A DNA stretch of 64,000 nucleotides from Mycogone perniciosa (Eukaryota > Ascomycota > Sordariomycetes > Hypocreales > Hypocreaceae), in contig JAOALB010000074.1 of the NCBI GenBank assembly GCA_025331125.1, forward strand, positions 53,924 through 117,923, given 5' to 3'. Positions 23,895 to 36,400 of this stretch are shown here, one piece after another. A program made the position numbers and the translations under genes. The notes under the pieces are model-generated. The model searched no databases and was not told the origin of the DNA. It saw nothing but the letters and a program-made list of their open reading frames with translations. Within the stretch, counting starts at the first letter, position 1. Every line of letters starts with the position of its first letter.

Positions 23895-24878
23895 CTACTC
23901 GTGCCGCACCTTGTAGTCCGTATCTGGCAGGTACAGGTGTCGGTCCGCACCCTTCTTGGTCAACACCACCATGCGAATGACACCGCCAGAGCTGCCGTCC
24001 CATTTAATGGCCTCCCTCAACGCTCCCTTGACAAAGGTGACGGCATCTTCCTCCTCCATGCCCTCCTTCCAGTGCGCGTCGCAGTATCCGTAGATGTAGG
24101 TTGACCCGGAGCCGCCAATCGCATATGGTTGCTTGTGAAGTGAGCCTCCCAGTGGGATGGAGTAGACTTGGCCGCCGAACCGCTCGTCCCAGCCGGCAAT
24201 AATCAGACCAGCTCTATCAAGACATTAGCTCTTGCTCAATACCCCCTCATGTGGAAAACGAGGAGCCAACTCACGATAATCTGTCCTTGTTGGCGTAGCA
24301 GATTTCCTGGAAGATAGAAGCCGCCGTTTGTGTCATTGGAGGCTTGCCGCTTTGCATCGCAAAGAGACCGAGTTGGTATTGAACAATGTCCGCAACAGCC
24401 TGGGTATCGGCAGCGGAACCAGATCGGCAGCACCAGATTGTGTCGTGTACTCGGGTCAGCTTGTCGGTCACTCGGTTCGCAATGTAAGCACCGGTCGTTG
24501 TCCGGGAATCAGCGCCTGCAAGTTCCGCGTCAGAGGATATTCTTAACCCGAGGTCTTTCCCAGTTTCATCGTACCCAGAATGACACCGTCCTTGAAGGTC
24601 ACGGCCATACTATCGCATCGTTAGAGAGGGGTGTCGTCCCAGCAAGGCGGGGAGCCTACATCGAAGTACCCAAACTAGCAGCGGTCAGTAAATCACATTC
24701 ACTGGAGGTCATCACAGAATACATCACTCACTTGACTTCTCCCTTCTTCAGCCGGTCCATGTCGACATGAATGCCATCTAATCATCCGTCTGGTCAGCAA
24801 GTCCCACCTCCCAAAGCCAGGCCTGACGTAGCTGGACAACGCACCTTCGTTCAGTACACCAGCACGGCCAAACTCCAT
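23895..24878 (-). CDS. PRE3: 20S proteasome beta-1 subunit (Pre3/PSMB6), caspase-like
   Basis: This is the catalytic beta-1 subunit of the 20S proteasome, cleaving after acidic residues. Six exons: 24878-24845, 24777-24732, 24674-24660, 24609-24575, 24515-24275 and 24213-23895, giving 229 residues with every junction in frame. The propeptide of 29 residues ends in NLG, and autolysis would free Thr30 (T|SIMAVTFKDGVILGADSRTT). The conserved AYIANRVTDKLTRVHD, IWCCRSGSAADTQAV and AGWDERFGGQVYSIP blocks follow. In mature numbering, D17 (in ADSR) and K33 (DKLT) are the usual active-site residues. The third exon is only 15 nt and encodes the cleavage junction. Introns are 49-67 nt with canonical GT-AG ends. 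The gene is in tandem with the next minus-strand gene, about 470 bp away. Confidence 0.96.
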
Positions 24879-25345
24879 GGCGATAGATGGTAATAAGAGA
24901 TCGCTAGGTGTTGAAATTCGTAGGGGATCTTGGGTCGGGAATTATCTTGAGGCTTTCTGAGTCGTTACGTCGTTGGTCGTCTGGGGAAGGCTGGAGCTCA
25001 CCCTAGTAGTACATACGTTGAAGCTCAGGCAGCTCTGTGAACGCGCAGCCGCGCCAACGACCCACTTCCAGAGTCGCATCACGTGCTTAATCACATGTCA
25101 TTATTGAAAGCGTCCTAATCGTCAAGTATTCAATGGAGTTTCCAAGAGCATGATTAATGACCATGGTTTGTTGGTGTAGAGGCCTTTATTTCACAAATCA
25201 TACGCCTACTGGGGGTTTGTAGAATCGGAGTCCCGGTTGAAAGTCAGAGCAGCTCAGAGAACTTCACACGAATACATCTTCGAGCTCAAGCATATAATGT
25301 CATCCATTACCCATAATTATTCCAGTTACTCTAAACCCCCAAGTT
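24879..25345. other. Intergenic region between ERV2-like gene and PRE3
   Basis: This is a 467-bp tandem interval that must contain the PRE3 promoter and the 3' end of the upstream oxidase gene. A CACGTG E-box lies at about 25079, 200 bp before the PRE3 start. I did not see a clear yeast-type proteasome element (GGTGGCAAA). Confidence 0.5.
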
Positions 25346-26058
25346 CTATTCCTTTGCAAGGTCCGTATTAATCTTCTCTTCCTTCTCGCCATCCTTTTCC
25401 TTTTTCTTCTTATCCTCATCACCACAACCGCAGTCGTAAAAATCACCTATGTTGTTGCAATCAAAGATGGGCTTCTTCAACCTCTCGTTGACCTGATTAT
25501 GTGCAAAGCACAGCCATCCCGCAGCAGCGTTTCGACTGCTTGTCTGTGGGGGGTATTTCGCCAACAACTGCCGGAAGTGTCTTGCGCAGTCGCCACAAGG
25601 GTAAAGTCGTCCAAAGAGCCGGATGAAGGTCTCGAGCGCCTTTCGATCGTCGGGCGTGGGTTTCTCGGGGAATCGAGCGACCATTGTGTGCATGAACTTC
25701 CATGTAGCGCGACCTAGCTCGGCTCTGCAGATAGAACGCACATGTCAGTAATCTGGGGCATGGAAGGGAGTCTGGAGGGACAGGTGAGGTTATGCGATTT
25801 GGTGGCATACTTGAGCGTCGCATTCTCCAGCTTGGGGGCGATAGAGTCGCCCTCGAGGATACCCGTCGGTAAAACCCCCAAGTCCACCTTAAATTCCGAC
25901 TTGATGTTCGCCGGGGCTGCCTTCAGGGGCTCTGCCTGCTTGTGCGCTGGAATGCGGTCCACATCACGACTTGACGACCCGGTGAACAAATAGGAGATGC
26001 TAAGCAGTAGGAAGATGGCTAACAGTATTGACACAGTGAGGTGCTGACGGCGCGCCAT
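25346..26058 (-). CDS. ERV2: Erv2-type FAD-dependent sulfhydryl oxidase (ER)
   Basis: An Erv/ALR-family thiol oxidase that makes disulfides de novo using FAD and oxygen. Two exons, 26058-25811 and 25724-25346, give 208 residues. An N-terminal signal anchor (VSILLAIFLLLSISYLF, about 9-25) points to the ER, as in yeast Erv2, rather than the mitochondrial Erv1. The FAD-binding four-helix domain begins near 84 (AELGRATWKFMHTMVARFPE). The active-site pair is C126-G-D-C129 (LYPCGDCARHF), followed by the FAD-stacking AAGWLCFAHNQVNE and a structural Cys pair at 155/172. A C-terminal C181-G-C183 matches the shuttle CxC of Erv2. The tail is a run of Lys/Glu/Asp and ends DLAKE; this is not a canonical HDEL signal. 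The 86-nt intron is canonical. A GA-rich tract sits just upstream of the start. Confidence 0.94.
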
Positions 26059-29000
26059 GGCGAAAATACTGGATAGAGGTTTCTTCTCTCTCTCTCTCTC
26101 TCCTACTTCATGGTGTTTTTGAAGGGCATGACGCTGGCCGCGCAAGATGAAGTTACAATATGCGCCACATACTGCGCCACAAGGGGGAGCACCTTTGCAT
26201 ATCAATAGTGGGGCCGGTTGCCCCGATCTGCCGATCCGGCATCATTCAAGGATGCACCGAGAATCCGGAAGTGTATATCCGGAACAACAGTGCTTTTCCA
26301 ACAGCCGTCGCTTCTCTAGTATAAAAGCTCTATGTAAAAGCTCTATGTGTAACCGTTCTTTTGTTTAGTACACGGAACTGTAATATCTCTACGAAAATAA
26401 GGTGCTGTAGGTCTTCTATTCCCAGTGGGGGGGCTAAGCTACCCTGTATATTTGCGCTCATCCAGGGCTTGTCTTGAACTTGCTCTTATTGTCGTCTTAC
26501 GTACTTGCGATCAAACTTTGGAGTTGCTTTGATGGTGAAAAAGCTAATATAGTTCTGCTGGTTCGTCTTTGCAGTTGGTTATAGTGACCTGGTATGCAAA
26601 TGCAATGCATTTTGGGCACATCTTTCGTAAACCATACATGTTTCACTATACTATCCTTCCCGAAGGATGGAAGTGGAATATCCCTGATGAACCTGTTATA
26701 TGATGAGTTGTGTCATCATTCATGATGAAAAAAGAGGCCCGCCTGCGATCAAGTGTTGCAACAATGCAAAAAGAGCATTGGATACGAAGTACACCGCCAT
26801 GCAAAGCGTAAAGCATGAAGTAGGTTGGTGTGCTTTCCCCATCATCCAAAATAAAGTCCCTGAGCGACAATTTCGGCATGCCACGCCCCAAAGAGACACA
26901 AATGCAATGGAGACAAGCACATTAACAAACATCTTTCTTCTGTGGATGTCCTATGCCACACACTTCCCCTCATATGAAACGAAAGCCATGCAGAAAGTCG
27001 GCTAAATGGATGATTATTACTCCGCACCGTCAGTATGGAATATGGAAAAGCGCCAATATGATCATGTCTGTGACAAGAAATAGACCGATAAACGACCGAT
27101 ACTAGCCAGGATTTCTTGAAGGAACGAAGTCCTTTGACGAAGGGATGACCTCCCGCAAGCGACTGGATAAACGAGGGGATATGATGCACGCTGAAGTATC
27201 ATATAAATGCCCTTTATTTCCCGAGCCATGTACGAAGTATTTCAGGACTACGAGGTACTTTGTACACAACTTTATAGGAGTTGTGGAAAAACCCACAATT
27301 TCTTGGATCGTACGATTACTATTCCATACCGTCCATTTCAAGGACCAAGGCTGCAAGATTGAGGAACATTGCGTCTCTTTTTGAACCGAATTCTCGGCAA
27401 AGAATGCGGTATTGTAAGTGAGGACCAGAAGCCTGCGTCATACGAAGCCGTAGTCGGCTTATCGGTATACTACTACTACCACCAACTGTTGTTTCTTGTT
27501 CGACAGCACGTTCAAACGACGCGACCAGCCACGAGGTGTCTCAGATCGCGCCAGGGTTCATTCCTTTAGCCGATGGCGTTCGTACTTTGTCTTATCGTAG
27601 ACGTCAAATTGACGTGTTGTGGGCTAAGCTGAAGTGTTCGTGGATGATGTGCATATGAACCTGGCATGGCTGGCTGACCAACGTCGTACGAAGTAGATAG
27701 TTTGCCGAGAAAGAAGCTTGCCGCCCAAGAGAAAGGTTGAGCTTGGACTACAAAGTCTTGGTACCTTCCCGTTGGAGTGGAAGCATTGAGCAATAGTTCT
27801 GTGCATTTCTTTCAATTCAGGGGCCGTGCGCGAGGCGACATACCAGAAGCTGGTTCATGGCGAACAAACGCGCCATGCTGAATCGGAGAACCCTATGGAA
27901 TGGATAGCCCGCAGACCTGGGGGAGAAACAAATATGCAGCAGCTTTCTAGATCAGTGAGTCTCCTTGATAGGCTAGGTGTCTGCACCAGGACGAGGGTAA
28001 TCCTGTGTCTCAACCTGAGGAAACCAAACCAATGCTGAAACGAAACCTCGCCCCTCCCGGTAGACTCCGTATGGGCTTGCATGCATATGTACGAATGGCT
28101 GGGTGGCATTCCTCAACGCGTTAACACCCAATAATTCGACTATCAACGGTAGAAAGCTGCAGCTAAGCAGCTGAAGAATAACAGCCACTTCGGTAAATTC
28201 GGAGAGACAACGTTCAGGTGAGTCCGTTTTGCTCAGACCAGACGCCAAAATAGAAGCGCCAGAGCTCTCGGATGTTTTGCGCTGCGAGTGGATTTCTCCG
28301 CGTCCGAGAACTGTCACTAACTTAATAATAACACTACTCCTACTCTATACGGAACATTTGTGGTTATGAGATGATAGTGTCGGTAGTATCCCTTAGTTTT
28401 TCCCTCTTTCTTTTTAGGCAGTCCGTGTTCTTGCATTCGTACGGAGGACTCCGCACATGAATCCGGATCCACGTTGTGTGAAGGTGAAGACGAGCAAGAA
28501 CAAATGCTGGAGGCCTCGACTGAGCGATGACCTAACTAGCTACTTCGTACAGGCCGAGGATGAATACGAGTAATTCATTAAGCATGAACTTAAACGGTAT
28601 TCGAACTCCGCGTCCATGAATCCTAAATTCTGTATCTCCGAACTTTGTGCGAAGGATGAGCTCAGCTGTCGACTTCACCACCATCACCGTGATCAAAGGC
28701 ATCCACTACTTAATACAACGGTGAGCCAGATGATAACATTGGCAAGACGACGGCAAACCTGAAGCATCTGGACAGTGAAGAAGAGGAGGTGATATTAAAG
28801 GCCCACGCCGCACCAGACTTGAGACAGACTAGGCGGGTGGCGCCATCGTCATTGGCCAGCCGCTGGATTTGCTGAGCTTTTCATTGTTGATTTGGACAAG
28901 TATCTCCCAGGTCACTACTCCGTACGGAGTACAGACACAATGGAGGAGGATCTGACAGGGCTTTTGCGAATTACGAGTACAATTGGGGCCCCTGAGCTTA

Positions 29001-31264
29001 TTTCAAACTCTCCACCACGGATGGCGACTCATTGGCGAGGGTATTTTATGCCTTTCTTCATTCATTAACCGGATATTAACTTTTGCAGGTCGCGGGCATG
29101 CCGGATCAATCAATCGGCTCTCCAATTTTAACTGCTCTATCCTAGGTACCTAAGCCTCCTCGTTGTGGTAGCACCACCTGCATAAGCCACCATAGCAAGG
29201 CTGAGAGAGGGAGGCTATCGCGATGCCAATGCTAAAGGCTTTCTTTTGCAAGAGTGAGCACAACGGCCATTACTCCGTACATGCCAGTGAATCATGAAGA
29301 GCCAAGTCTTCTACGAGTACTCCGTACGAGTAGTAATAATACTCCGTAGAGCCTGAAGATTGTACCCCGACGATACTTGGTCATTGCTTATTAGTTGCCG
29401 CACCAAAGCGTTTAAATGACCCGTAGCGTCCTGGAAATAACTCCGGCCAATGAGGTCGCGTGAGGGCCTTGCTGTCGCTGCGCGTCCCGCCGAGCCCCTG
29501 GCTAGATGGAGTCTGACTTGCAAATGTTTTCAAGATACAAAGGGTCATACGAGATGGACAGCTCTATGCCAGGTTACTGGCTATTGCGGTACAAGTCCCT
29601 CCCGCTCATTTACTTCGCCCCATCGACAAGTGTGCTGTCCTACCATGCTCTCACACGAACGGGCTCCCCAGTTTGCTGCCAACCCGCTTTGGGCAGTCCA
29701 ATTTCTTATCGTCCCTCGCCTAGCAGAACGGTGTGTTCTTGGGTTCTTCTCTGGTCCAAGCCACCAGCCAAGGGATCCCCCAGCAAGCCCATTTCCCATC
29801 GTTATCCTTCAATCTCTTGTTGGTAGGAGTACTCCGTACGGAGTCGAAGTAGCAATTGTTTGTTGTGCCTCTGGAGGGGGACACAAACAACTCGGCGCGT
29901 CTACTGTTATGTTGAGCCCCCAATGCTCGTGGCCAGAGAGACCTCTCTTTGCCGCCAAGAGTACATGATCGGCCCTGCTCTTACAAGCTGGTGTAGCGTA
30001 TCCCATCCCCTGTCAGAGCTGTACATACATGTACTGTTCCTCGCCAACGCCATGTAAGCCATGCCTCTCGATCAAATGTGAGCCGCACCTCCATTCCAAC
30101 AGCCAGTCGCCGCGTGGTATTGGGCCTTTAGGATCAAACCCACAACCCACAGACGCTGGCGCCATGTGCGAGCTTCGGCCGTTCTGCCTTGTCCGGACAG
30201 GGCTGGAGCCTCTCTGTCCTCCCTGGTCTGCCTCTCTCCCAGTATTATTATTACTCTTACCTACTCAGGCCCTTTTGGCGCTGTCCCGCCGTCCGACGCC
30301 AGTTCTAGCCATGTGCGCTATGCACTAACACCATACGAGGACACAATTTTCTGCACCACGCACACGCACGTACTCTCCCTCGTTTCTGTCTTTCCCCTGC
30401 CATCCTACCCCCCCTTGTCCTGTTGTGTTTCCATCCGCCGTCTCTCGTTCCTGTCGTTTGCTGGCCATACATTTCACTCCTTCTCTCCCTCCCTCCTCCT
30501 TCTATCCCTCTCCCCCCATCGCCATACCGTCAATTCGACAACATCGTCAGGCGGTGGTGTCTCCTTTCACGAACTCTCGACAAGCGCCTCTTGTGCGTTC
30601 AACGTTCATTCGAGATCCCTCTTCATGTCTGGACGACCTTAGGGCCCCGGGAGGTTCTTGCGATAGGCTTAAAATATTCTATTTACTTTCGTTCCATCAT
30701 CCACGAAACCGACCTAGGTTACGAACAACGGTGACGGACGTATTTGACGATTTTATTCCATCGAGTCACTCCTTTATTGTTATTGTCTTTCCAGCATCGC
30801 ATATACGCACTGCCGCACGACGCGAATAAATGTGAGTGATTTGCACCAATACGCCGACACAAGTTGGAGGACCATCGATGGTTGAACAAAAATGAAAGCA
30901 AGTGGTCGAATACGTACATGTGTTGGGTTGACAGCCACAAGATTCTGGGCTGATCCTCTGCTGGCGGATGGTTGAATCGTTACTGTTGCTCGCTACAACA
31001 TTGTCGGATTGGATTATTGAATGAATGACATCGACTGACAAGGATCTATAGACTTACTCTCGTTGACAATCTTGTCAAGTACATTCGTTCTATTTGCTCC
31101 TGACAGTTGGTATTCTCCCCTTATTGAGTGGTATGCTTTACGGCGATCTGACCGAACCGGCAGTATATTCGCGTCGCACTTATATCTTTACCACACTCTC
31201 TTGTACAGATACGTACACATACACTCATTACTTATTCACGGTGGCTTGATACAACTCAACAACA
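26059..31264. other. 5.2-kb gene-poor interval upstream of MSB2
   Basis: No gene is supported. Open frames up to 172 codons occur (for example 29450-29968), but they read through dispersed-motif palindromes and match no known family. Motif copies lie at 26778, 27231, 28916-28931 (a perfect 16-bp palindrome), 29273, 29318, 29340 and 29831-29844. From about 30170 the sequence is strongly pyrimidine-rich (TCTC, CCCTCC), open in several frames at once, as expected for a long MSB2 leader. A GTGAGT near 30832 could begin a leader intron, but I cannot fix its acceptor. Confidence 0.55.
28916..28931. repeat. Perfect 16-bp palindrome of the dispersed motif
   Basis: TACTCCGTACGGAGTA is self-complementary over 16 bases and joins the two orientations of the window-wide motif head to head. 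A 14-bp version of the same palindrome is at 29831-29844. Confidence 0.95.
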
Positions 31265-33496
31265 ATGCTCGCCAAATCTGTGGCCTTGGTCGCCGCTCTG
31301 GCACTGGCCACGAAGGGCGCTGCCGAGCCCGAACGACCTCGGTTCTATTATCCTCAACATGTCAAGCGAGAGTTCGCCAACACCACCACCAGCACCGATA
31401 CACTTCCGACAGCAGAGAACACTACTCCCAGCACTACTACGGAAACGAAGAGGGACAGCCTCAGCGACTTTCTTTCCTCTGTCATGGCCTCGAAGCCCAA
31501 GCCGCCCTCAAGCGTGACGACCGTTATTCTGAAGCAAACAGTTATCGTTACTCCAACTGCTGATACCACCAGCACCAGTCAAACCGCTACGGAGTCGCAG
31601 TCACCATCGTCGACCGATGATGCCATTGTTGTAGCTCCTACCGGCATCATCTTCCCCCCCACAAAAGACCGAACCTCTGAGAGTACCGGCGTGTCGACAT
31701 CCGAGTCCTCATCCAATGTTAGTGTTAGCTCGTCGACTTCAGGCTCGACACCCTTGACGCCCGGCGCCTCCACGTCGACCTCGAGTATCGCGCCTTCAAC
31801 GACCGATGGTGGTCTTTTGGCCCCCGTCAATAGCGTGTTGACCAATGTGTTGCCTAACCCGACTGGTGTCAATTCCACTTCGTCCGAGGCAACAAAGCCC
31901 TCCACTTCGTCCGCAGCTCAGTTGACCAATTCATCTGGATACAAGCCCTCTCCATCCACATCTTCTGATTCCACTCAAGTCACGACCTCGTCGAGTGGAG
32001 GGTTGCTTCCTAGCATCAGCCTGTCGCTACCCCCTTTGCTCCCAACGACCAGTTCGTCTGCTTCCGAGTCTCAGTCGGCAATCTCGCCCAACACCACCAC
32101 TCCAGAAGCGCCAAGCACCTCGAGCGGCGTTCTTACGCTCCCGACCGTTCTCCCTCCTCTGACAACCAGTTCGGGAGTTCCAGGTACGAACGCCACGAGC
32201 ACCATACCAACCGACTCGGCGTCCATCACCACGGTCCCTACGGCCTCAGTGACTGATGGCCCAGTGTCAAACTCGACTGTTTCTCACACAGGTTCTGAGA
32301 CGGGTTCAGTCACGACCAGTCTACCCACAACCTCTGTTGTTGTGAAGACAAGCTCAGCCGGCAATTCAACGGTGTACCCTACAGGCTCGACGACTGGATC
32401 GGCGACTGAATCCGCTGTGACCACGATCCCAACTACGAACTCTTCAGCTAGCTCCTCAGCTCACTCGACAGCCCCTCCCATCACTTCATCAGCGGTAGAG
32501 TCCTCGTCTAGTGGAGTGCCCATCACCAGCATTCGTCCTACTGCTACCTTGAAGAACACCGGTGACTGGCTGCCTAGCACGATCGTTATTGAGCCTACTT
32601 CCATATCATACTCTGCACCAACTGCACCCCCGACTGCTAGCACCTCGACGGCTCTTCCCACTGATATTCCAAAGATCATTCTTCCGGACAACCCCAACAC
32701 TCCACCTCCCGAGGGCACCGTCTCGATTCAGATTGGTTTCACGTACGCCCTCAACTATCTGTTTGTATCGGGCAACACTGTCGCCGCTGCTCAGATCTTC
32801 ACCTACCTGCCCAAGGCCCTTGCCGATGCCGGCGGCTTCTCCCAAGACAAGGTTCAGGTCTCTAGGCTGGTGCCGTACGACACAAGGGACCAGTGGGGTT
32901 ACATTACCACGCTCGCGAAGCTGCAGTACCCTGCGAACCTTGTTGACAAGCTCAAGATGGACCTGTGGTCGCCCAACTCGCTGCTCTATAATGATGTTGA
33001 CCCTCTTGTTCGCAAGCTGACCAGCCTCATCAACCCGAAGATCGATCTCTTCGGCAACAATGATGGTTCTTTGGCTGGTGGTGGTGGCGGCGGTGGTGCT
33101 GCTCCCTCACCCTCCTCAGGCTCAGGCAATGATGCCTTCGGCTCCGCCCCTGCGGGTGACCAGACTCCTAAGCAGAAGCTGACCACTGCTGCTGTAGTTG
33201 TTGGTGCTGTTGGTGCCAGTGCTATCTACGGAGCGGCCATGTTCATTATTGCCCGCCGATACAAGCGCAAGAGACAAGCTCATCGCCGCTCCAGCTCCCT
33301 TGATGGCAGCCAACCTGATATGCGCAATGCCACGGGTAGCCCTGCTTTGATGGGAGGCGCTCTGCTCACCCGTGACGTGTCCAGCTATGGCGGCGTTGCT
33401 GGCGCCCGAAACAGTCATGGAAGTGGAACCAGCTCAGCCCGAACTGCGAATATCTCCGCTCCTGTTGCTGCTGAGAACTCTCTTGGCTGGAACTGA
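31265..33496 (+). CDS. MSB2: Msb2-type signalling mucin (single-pass membrane sensor)
   Basis: A 743-residue single-exon protein resembling Msb2/MsbA, the cell-surface mucin upstream of filamentation and cell-wall MAP-kinase cascades. Residues 1-20 (MLAKSVALVAALALATKGAA) form a signal peptide. Residues 35 to about 460 are Ser/Thr/Pro-rich and non-repetitive at the DNA level, typical of an O-glycosylated stalk. A conserved folded extracellular block runs from about 486 (VSIQIGFTYALNYLFVSGNT) through VQVSRLVPYDTRDQWGYITT and SPNSLLYNDVDPLVRKLTSL to about 596 (INPKIDLFG). A Gly run (about 606-612) and Ser/Gly linker follow, then one membrane helix (about 639-661) with a basic RRYKRKRQAHRR stop-transfer and an 80-residue cytoplasmic tail. 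In other fungi this block is a cleavage/regulatory region. The length is normal for the family (stalk length varies) and no frameshift is seen. Confidence 0.9.
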   Translation: MLAKSVALVAALALATKGAAEPERPRFYYPQHVKREFANTTTSTDTLPTAENTTPSTTTETKRDSLSDFLSSVMASKPKPPSSVTTVILKQTVIVTPTADTTSTSQTATESQSPSSTDDAIVVAPTGIIFPPTKDRTSESTGVSTSESSSNVSVSSSTSGSTPLTPGASTSTSSIAPSTTDGGLLAPVNSVLTNVLPNPTGVNSTSSEATKPSTSSAAQLTNSSGYKPSPSTSSDSTQVTTSSSGGLLPSISLSLPPLLPTTSSSASESQSAISPNTTTPEAPSTSSGVLTLPTVLPPLTTSSGVPGTNATSTIPTDSASITTVPTASVTDGPVSNSTVSHTGSETGSVTTSLPTTSVVVKTSSAGNSTVYPTGSTTGSATESAVTTIPTTNSSASSSAHSTAPPITSSAVESSSSGVPITSIRPTATLKNTGDWLPSTIVIEPTSISYSAPTAPPTASTSTALPTDIPKIILPDNPNTPPPEGTVSIQIGFTYALNYLFVSGNTVAAAQIFTYLPKALADAGGFSQDKVQVSRLVPYDTRDQWGYITTLAKLQYPANLVDKLKMDLWSPNSLLYNDVDPLVRKLTSLINPKIDLFGNNDGSLAGGGGGGGAAPSPSSGSGNDAFGSAPAGDQTPKQKLTTAAVVVGAVGASAIYGAAMFIIARRYKRKRQAHRRSSSLDGSQPDMRNATGSPALMGGALLTRDVSSYGGVAGARNSHGSGTSSARTANISAPVAAENSLGWN

Positions 33497-36400
33497 TGAT
33501 CTTCACGTCGTTCTACCGATGTCATTTTTGGATATTCCTGCAATTTTTCCATTTTTCTAAATTTCGATACCCTGTGGAGGGTCGTTCAACGTAAAGGAGG
33601 TAGGATTTGTGTTCTTTGATCCATCGTATGCTCTCCGGGCTGGTGACCGGCGGTCTTTGAAGCTCCCGGCTCCCTCCGGATTCCTATCTCTCTTTGCCAG
33701 TTCGGCGTGCATTTAGAGACTCACGGTCTGTTGCGCAACCTCGCTATTTATATCACGCTGACCACCCTATCAAGGGATGGCGCCTACCATTTTCCTTTTT
33801 TCTTCTGGCACCATTCCTGGTGGCTCCGGCATTTTCTTCGTTTTTAATATTCTTACCTTTGCCTGGAGTTGGATGAGATAGACTGTCCTGTGACAATGAC
33901 TTGAGGCGCCAGCGTTGTCGTGATTAGCCCCTTGGGAGTGTTTTCAATGCAGGAGAAAGAGGTGGGCATGCGGGGGCGAACGGCTTCGACGTGTGTGCGA
34001 GTTAGATTCTAGGCTTCTTCAAGGTGGTATGTGTGCGCCAGGGTTGGCATCTTCAACGGTGTCGGTCTTGGTGGATTGAAGAGACTCCGTACTCGTGCAA
34101 AGGAAGGGTAGTTGTTGTGTTTCTGCCTAGACAACAATAAAGACAATTGACCAGATGTCGAAGCTTGAATGAATGAATACCTTTGCCTATAATTCAACGA
34201 TGATTGTTCAAGAGTTCCAGTCTTGTAGGGGAATGTCTTCGCTTGACTCAACGCTGCTTTCTGGCTTTAAGCATGTTCCCTTGACGTCACCGGCCATTAG
34301 AAAATTGTCGATCCAACCCCTTTACGTCTGTTCTTGGGCTCGATATTCGTTTGTGTATTGGACTCTGCTTCACGCTTTACGCTGGCCGCCACCAGAGAGC
34401 CCCCTAGATGGAACACTTGTTGGTGGTTATTCAAATGTTTTGCCCGGCGGTATAATAGCAAACTGATGTTATTTCATTGATCCTGGACCCAGACATTGCG
34501 GGATTCATGAACCGTAAACCCTATGACTGTGTTGGTTAGGAGGATGTGTGAGTACTTATGATCGGTGATGATGGAAGACCGTTGAACAACAAAATTTGCC
34601 TTGAACGAGTAGTATCTGTCTATATCTGACCTTGCACATTAGTACCAACTATTGTCAAGAAAGGAGACGCAACATTGTGGGAGGGTGAATACCTTGGTGG
34701 CTACGGGGGATTGGAGAATGATGAAGGCCGAGGAGAACAGGAATCCAGTCAATGCTGACGAGGAGACACATGGGAAATAAGATTCAATTTTCTATGGTGA
34801 CAAACAACTTTGGTATTCAAGTATTCAAGTATTCAACATGGACAGAGGGGGGACCGTCATCAAGACGTAAGTGCCGTCGTGTGTGTGTCAGTCGGGAGCT
34901 TCGTGACGTATCCCAAGACAGACTAGAATTGAATCAAAAACAAAACATCACATTAATGGATGTTAGACCTCGACGGTTTGTGTGGCTGTAAGTTTAGAAT
35001 TCGCTAACTGACTTGTTCGAGTGGCTGCTTCTTTGACGGCACACTGGTTGCCGTATGTATGGGTGTGTTGCTCTAACTATCCTGAGGTCTGTACAAGTAC
35101 CCCCGGCATTATCGGAGATCGACAGAGGCCTAATAGAGATGACCGTGGCACCCCAAGCTTATTATTATGAACCCATTGAGTGTATGTTAAGCCAGAGCTA
35201 ACACACTTGGCTGTACACCATCACTGCATCAAGACAGATACTTAAGTGGAAGCTAGAGAGCGCCTATGAGGCGGTTAGTTGACCCAATATCCCCTAGTAC
35301 AGTCATCCAACAGGCTAAAAAGTTGGTCCTCTAGTTGTGGAGATTGCTGCTGCGAGTGCGTTAGATGAAGCCACGAATTGTCGACCATTTTGGGAGGGAG
35401 AAATGCGATCGGGGGATTGGTGATTTGGCTACAGATTGGGCACAATACCTGATGTCTAACTTGTTTTTTGTTGGCTTGCAATGCTGAAATAGGCCTTTCT
35501 TTTGTTTCACTCATACTTCATTTCGCTTTTATATACTAGTACAAATAGCAACCTCCTGCCAACCACACCGTTTGGGTTTCCCACCTCCAGATCCTACTGG
35601 CAATGATTTAATGGAGGGGGGCTAGATTTGGCCTACTGCCTTTTGCAAGGAGTCGGACAAGAGCAACATTGAGTTATCTCCGACGCTTGATCGGGGCTGG
35701 GGGAATGGGAGAAACGGCATTGGAGCTTACTAGTCTTTGAACTTGGAGGGGGCTCTAGGATACTGTCATAATAGATATCTTGTTGCAGACAAAACCTTAC
35801 CTGAGACAGTAAGGGCGGACTACAATAATCCTCTTGGCAGTCGTCAGTGGCTAATGTTTCACCATTATCTAAAGGCATTGACACATTACTGGTGGTGGAA
35901 ATGACTGATTTTGGAGCTGCAGGGGGCGGTATGTTGGATGCTTTGGCAAAATTGGATTGGGATGGTGAGCAACCTAGTGGTGTGAGACGACGTAGTAGCT
36001 GTTGTCACAAGAGTCACCACCATTACAGATGGATGGATCAACGGCAGTTGACCTCGCCAATAAGCAGCATCGAGTTGCAGCCACATTAACAAAGTTCGAC
36101 TCTACTGCCTCCGCGGGTGGCGTTGACTGCATGTGCACAATAAGAGCGTTGGACTGGCACCCATTCATGCATCATCCAACGGCCACTAGACAAACTGAGG
36201 CTGTCCAAGATCGGGTTCCAGTATAATGATCTGACCAGATGGCTTGACTAGAGCTCCCCTTCGTAATGTCGATCACGACAAACTCACTCCTCGCAGCCCA
36301 TGGCCCCAATTCTTGTTCTGTGCTCGCAGAAGGGCTGGTTCATCGGATATTGGGCAAACCGATACACGGACTAGCGGCCATAATCCTGTGACAAAACGTT

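Noticed and set aside
29450..29968. 172-codon plus-strand frame
   Set aside because: It reads through a palindromic copy of the dispersed motif, overlaps other frames and matches no family.
30166..30829. Overlapping plus-strand frames of 103-158 codons before MSB2
   Set aside because: Three frames are open at once because the DNA is pyrimidine-rich; the translations are Ser/Leu/Pro low complexity. This is better explained as a long leader.
35275..35514. 79-codon minus-strand frame with a CPIC motif and a TATATAAAAG sequence upstream
   Set aside because: The TATA-like sequence is only about a dozen bases from the ATG, too close to serve it. There is one CxxC pair only and no recognised fold.
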